NCBI GenBank assembly: GCA_905480355.1
Contig: CAJQQA010000063.1
Location: 1 to 44,801 of the forward strand
Direction: 5' to 3'
DNA length: 44,801 nucleotides
Source: an uncultured Flavobacteriales bacterium
GTDB taxonomy: Bacteria > Bacteroidota > Bacteroidia > Flavobacteriales_D > Crocinitomicaceae
The notes under the pieces are model-generated. The model made no database searches. It saw only the letters and a list, made by a program, of their open reading frames with translations, and was not told the origin of the DNA. The position numbers and the translations under genes were made by a program. Below, piece by piece: positions 41,201-44,801 of the stretch (its first letter is position 1; each line of letters begins with the position of its first letter).

Positions 41201-41486
41201 TCAACGATTATTTTTTGATTTCTTACCCCTGTTTATGTCTCTAAATCCAAGATTATTAGAAATAAACATGACATCACGTGCTGTTTTAATCGTATCATTA
41301 GAAATTCGAGTATAACCTATATTTGAATTATTGAATTTCTTTAAGTTATTAGTTATTGATTTTGAATCAATATAGCTAGACCAAGTTTTGGAGAGTTTCG
41401 CTTTTCGACAAACGACTTCTGCAACCAAAAAAACTTAGGCAAATTGATATTACTAGTGTTAAAGAATTTATTAGAATATTTTTCAT
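41201..41486 (-). pseudogene. truncated, frameshifted SGNH/GDSL-hydrolase-like N-terminus
   Basis: MKNILINSLTLVISICLSFF then shift at A7 tract 41427-41433 into LVAEVVCRKAKLSKTW ... NNLGFRDINRGKKSKNNR*. Confidence 0.5.
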
Positions 41487-41487
41487 T

Positions 41488-43353
41488 TTAATCCATTTTA
41501 AATTTCACCATCCACTTTTTTTTGTTCTCCCAATCAGGTTGATCTTTTTTGTAATATACAAAATCATTTACTACCAAATAATCCATGTCTGTGCTCATAA
41601 AACAACGATAAGCATCATAAGGAGAACATACAATAGGTTCCCCTCTTACATTAAAGCTTGTATTTACGACTAATCCAAACCCTGTTTGAGTGTTGAAGGA
41701 ATTAATTAGCTCCCAATATCTTGAGTTGGTTTCTTTATGAACTGTTTGAATACGTGCCGAAAAATCTAAATGTGTGATAGACTGAATATCACTACGTTTT
41801 ATATATAACTTTTCCATCAATGGTAAATCATGAAAATTATCTGGTAATTTTTTTCTTCGACTTTCCTTTACAGGAGAGACTAGTAACATATAAGGAGACG
41901 TCTTGTCTAAGTCAAAATATTCTGTATACTTTTCAGCTAAAACAGATGGTGCAAAGGGTCTAAAACCTTCTCGATATTTAATCTTTATATTTAATTTCTT
42001 TTGCATTTCAGGAATACGTGCATCACCTAATATACTTCTATTCCCTAATGATCTTGGGCCAAATTCCATTCTTCCCTGAAACCATCCAACAATATTTCCT
42101 TCTGATAATTTTGAAGCAACAGACTCCGATATATCACAAAAGTTTTCACAGTAATTGTAAACTGCTTTAACCTTTTTGTTCATTGATTGAATTTCCTTTT
42201 CAGAATAATCGGGCCCTAAATAAGTCCCTTTCATATTATCATATGAATAATCAATATTTCTTTCTTCTTTAAAAAACATAAAATTAACTGCAAGAGCTGC
42301 ACCTAACGCTCCTCCAGCATCACCTGCAGCCGGCTGGATATAGATGTCTTTAAATATCTTTTTTTCAAGTAGTTTACCATTAGCTACGCAGTTTAAAGCT
42401 ACCCCACCTGCTAAGCATAAATAATCCGCTTTTGTAATTCGCTTTGCCTCTTCAGCCATTTTAATTACAATTTCTTCTGTCACCTGTTGGATAGCAATTG
42501 CGAGGTCGCAATGAATTTGCTCTAAATCAGCTTCTGCTTCTCTACGTTTTAAACCAAAAAGTTTTTCCCACTTTTTATCCTTTGTCATTCTTAACCCAGT
42601 AGCATAATTAAAGTATGACTGATCTAGCCATACTGAGCCATCTTCTTTTATATCAATCAATTTATCTTTGATAAGCTCTTTGAACCTTAATGTATCTTTA
42701 GAATTTGGATTTCCATAGGGAGCAAGTCCCATTAACTTATATTCACCTGAGTTAACTGTGAACCCAAGATAATATGTGAAAGCACTATATAACAAACCTG
42801 CTGAATGAGGAAACTCCATCTCTTTTAGCATCAAAATTTGCCCATTTTCTCCTAGGCCTATTGATGCGGTGCACCACTCTCCAACTCCGTCAATAGTCAA
42901 AACTGCAGCCTTCTCATAAGCTGAAGGATAGAAAGCACTTGCAGCGTGAGATAAATGGTGCTCAGAAAAAAGAAGGTTTACTTTCTTTTTATCGTAACTC
43001 CCTACTTTTTTTAATCCATCATAAATAAGCTTTTTTAAAAAAAGCTTTTCATTTAGCCAGACAGGTATTGCTTTAAGAAAAGAGATAATTCCTTTTGGAG
43101 CAAATGAATAATATGTTTGAAGAAGTCTTTCAAATTTGAGTAGAGGCTTATCATAAAAAACAATAGCATCTAACTCGTCTAATTCTAGCCCACCTTCTTC
43201 TAGACAATATTTAATCGCATTTAGAGGGAAATCTGCAGTATGCTTATCTCTTGTGAATCTTTCTTCTTGTACAGCAGCTATTATTTCACCATTAACTATT
43301 AAAGCAGCAGCAGAGTCATGGTAAAAAGCAGATATTCCTAGTATTTTTTTCAT
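41488..43353 (-). CDS. NodU/CmcH family carbamoyltransferase
   Basis: MKKILGISAFYHDSAAALIVNGEIIAAVQEERFTRDKH; EHHLSHAASAFYPS; GRMEFGPRSLGNRSIL; start adjusted to 43353. Confidence 0.95.
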   Translation of the reverse strand: MKKILGISAFYHDSAAALIVNGEIIAAVQEERFTRDKHTADFPLNAIKYCLEEGGLELDELDAIVFYDKPLLKFERLLQTYYSFAPKGIISFLKAIPVWLNEKLFLKKLIYDGLKKVGSYDKKKVNLLFSEHHLSHAASAFYPSAYEKAAVLTIDGVGEWCTASIGLGENGQILMLKEMEFPHSAGLLYSAFTYYLGFTVNSGEYKLMGLAPYGNPNSKDTLRFKELIKDKLIDIKEDGSVWLDQSYFNYATGLRMTKDKKWEKLFGLKRREAEADLEQIHCDLAIAIQQVTEEIVIKMAEEAKRITKADYLCLAGGVALNCVANGKLLEKKIFKDIYIQPAAGDAGGALGAALAVNFMFFKEERNIDYSYDNMKGTYLGPDYSEKEIQSMNKKVKAVYNYCENFCDISESVASKLSEGNIVGWFQGRMEFGPRSLGNRSILGDARIPEMQKKLNIKIKYREGFRPFAPSVLAEKYTEYFDLDKTSPYMLLVSPVKESRRKKLPDNFHDLPLMEKLYIKRSDIQSITHLDFSARIQTVHKETNSRYWELINSFNTQTGFGLVVNTSFNVRGEPIVCSPYDAYRCFMSTDMDYLVVNDFVYYKKDQPDWENKKKWMVKFKMD

Positions 43354-43374
43354 TGAAAATTTGATTTTATGAAA

Positions 43375-43430
43375 CATAACGGCTGAGGCTAAGTCATCGT
43401 TTTAATGTGTCTTAGGTTTTGTTACAAGCG
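43375..43430. repeat. imperfect palindromic repeat (attC-like candidate)
   Basis: CATAACGGCTGAGGCTAAG ... CTTAGGTTTTGTTACAAGCG. Confidence 0.35.
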
Positions 43431-43468
43431 TTAATCTAAGTTATTGCCTTCACCAAGAGGAACAAATC

Positions 43469-43771
43469 TTATTTCTGTTTAAAATAAAATTGATATTGAA
43501 CCATTTGCTTGTCCGAAAGCAACTCCATTTCTGCTATGTAGTATGGGGTATGAATTGTATCACCCGCATTATAAATAGTATCGAAATTAGAATTTGAGAT
43601 TTGTATACTGTATGCGTTGCCATCATTCACAAAGGCTCTATCAATTTCCCATGTTTCATTTTCAGGCACAACTATATAGCCACCACCATATGCGCTTTTA
43701 TAGTATGTCGAATCTTGAGCAGCAGCATTCAAGACAATCAAGCAAAATATGACGAAACAAAATTTTAGCAT
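43469..43771 (-). CDS. small secreted protein, divergent relative of the VPAGKVWKIES family
   Basis: signal peptide; IVVPENETWEIDRAFVNDGNAYSIQI. Confidence 0.65.
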   Translation of the reverse strand: MLKFCFVIFCLIVLNAAAQDSTYYKSAYGGGYIVVPENETWEIDRAFVNDGNAYSIQISNSNFDTIYNAGDTIHTPYYIAEMELLSDKQMVQYQFYFKQK

Positions 43772-44161
43772 TTAGGGTACAATATTAAATTCGATAATAC
43801 TTAGAAAATCTCCTGGGCACGTTGTTCTAATTAATTGACCCGCACTTAACCACAAAGGGAATTCGTTTGTAGCAGCAGAGGCAAAACTACTGTTACCATT
43901 GCCAATTGGGTTGATATGATGATACATTACATTATCTACATAATAAGGTCTTGGTCTTGCTAAATCTGTGCAATTAGTTGTCGGCATATTTGTAGAGATC
44001 CCGACTGTTTGTTGATGATACGACTCTACCTTCCATACTTTACCCGCTGGTACGGTTTGGTTAACATCAATTACTTTAATCACTTGATTAAACTGTAAAT
44101 TTCCTTGCGCAAAAGAAGCACTTGAAAATGCTATTGCCAGTATAAAAAGTAAATTTTTCAT
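43772..44161 (-). CDS. small secreted VPAGKVWKIES-family protein
   Basis: signal peptide; GNLQFNQVIKVIDVNQTVPAGKVWKVES ... FPLWLSAGQ ... LSIIEFNIVP. Confidence 0.75.
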   Translation of the reverse strand: MKNLLFILAIAFSSASFAQGNLQFNQVIKVIDVNQTVPAGKVWKVESYHQQTVGISTNMPTTNCTDLARPRPYYVDNVMYHHINPIGNGNSSFASAATNEFPLWLSAGQLIRTTCPGDFLSIIEFNIVP

Positions 44162-44170
44162 AGTTCGTTT

Positions 44171-44509
44171 TTATGGCACCACGTTAAATTCAATAATACT
44201 TACTTTGGCATTGGTACTCCCTACTAAAGATACACTTTCATTGGATGGTAGCCAGAAAGGCAGATTTGCATACAGTGATGAATTGTTCAATACAAAATAA
44301 CTTGTACCTCCCCAATTTATTTGAAAATATGCGTTGTTATTGCTGAGTGCTACACTTTCGATCTTCCACACTTTTCCAGCGGGTACTGTAACAGCATTTC
44401 CAGGTGCAGGTATAGCATCAAGGATAAGCACTTGGTTGAATTGTAGGTTGCCCTGAGACCAAACAATGTTGGAACAGACTAAAGCGAATATTAGAAGTAA
44501 TTTTTTCAT
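44171..44509 (-). CDS. small secreted VPAGKVWKIES-family protein
   Basis: signal peptide; GNLQFNQVLILDAI ... VTVPAGKVWKIES ... LPFWLPSNE ... VSIIEFNVVP. Confidence 0.75.
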   Translation of the reverse strand: MKKLLLIFALVCSNIVWSQGNLQFNQVLILDAIPAPGNAVTVPAGKVWKIESVALSNNNAYFQINWGGTSYFVLNNSSLYANLPFWLPSNESVSLVGSTNAKVSIIEFNVVP

Positions 44510-44516
44510 ATTATTT

Positions 44517-44801
44517 TTATGGCACCACGTTGAATTCGATGGCTGAAAAATTTACAGTTACAAGATAAGTCGCTGGAGATCTAGATGATACATCGTATGT
44601 GCCAGACGGTAACCAAATTGGAAAAAAATCTTGATGTCCTAGACCATTAGTCCCATCCCAGATTAGGTTATCTCCAATATATGCAATATATGAACCACTT
44701 CCTCTTCCAGGAATCCGATTTCCTGTACCTTGTGTGAAATAATAATTTGCAGATTCAATTTTCCATACTTTGCCAGCTGGGACAGTAATTGTGCCAATCG
44801 T
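44517..44801 (-). CDS. small secreted VPAGKVWKIES-family protein, N-terminus beyond window
   Basis: manual translation TIGTITVPAGKVWKIESANYYFTQGTGNRIPGRGSGSYIAYIGDNLIWDGTNGLGHQDFFPIWLPSGTYDVSSRSPATYLVTVNFSAIEFNVVP*; absent from ORF track. Confidence 0.8.
   Translation of the reverse strand, partial: TIGTITVPAGKVWKIESANYYFTQGTGNRIPGRGSGSYIAYIGDNLIWDGTNGLGHQDFFPIWLPSGTYDVSSRSPATYLVTVNFSAIEFNVVP

Noticed and set aside
1-44801. CRISPR arrays, IS elements, prophage, tRNA or rRNA genes
   Set aside because: I found no regular direct-repeat/spacer array, transposase or integrase ORF, phage structural gene, or cloverleaf/rRNA sequence other than the tmRNA.

Overview
The window looks like a Bacteroidota (Flavobacteriales-like) chromosome segment. 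Family calls come from reading the supplied translations; no searches were run. Positions 1-39.7 kb are mostly conserved core: a molybdenum-cofactor cluster with a MoaC-MoaB fusion, alaS, mscS, dnaK, thrS-infC-rpmI-rplT, comEC, def, a TonB-dependent receptor with a DUF4249 lipoprotein, a SulP transporter, a TrmH-like methyltransferase, a large predicted outer-membrane protein, a PTPS/folE pair, a sigma-54 response regulator, a menE-like gene, smpB, recR, mscL and a tmRNA (ssrA). The region after the tmRNA (about 39.7-44.8 kb) looks accessory. It holds a lipoprotein gene with one in-frame TAG, a carbamoyltransferase / DUF5989 / SxtJ-like module that includes a 49-aa ORF missing from the supplied track and a decayed SGNH-like gene, and a tandem family of small secreted proteins sharing 'VPAGKVWKIES ... 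FPxWLPSG ... S(I/A)IEFNVVP'. Other observations: two inverted repeats plus a sigma-54-type -24/-12 element upstream of dnaK, an HTH-less sigma-54 activator with GAFTSA in place of GAFTGA, and three relics (T9SS sorting domain, TonB-dependent receptor fragment, TonB C-terminal domain). No CRISPR array, transposase, rRNA or tRNA was recognised.
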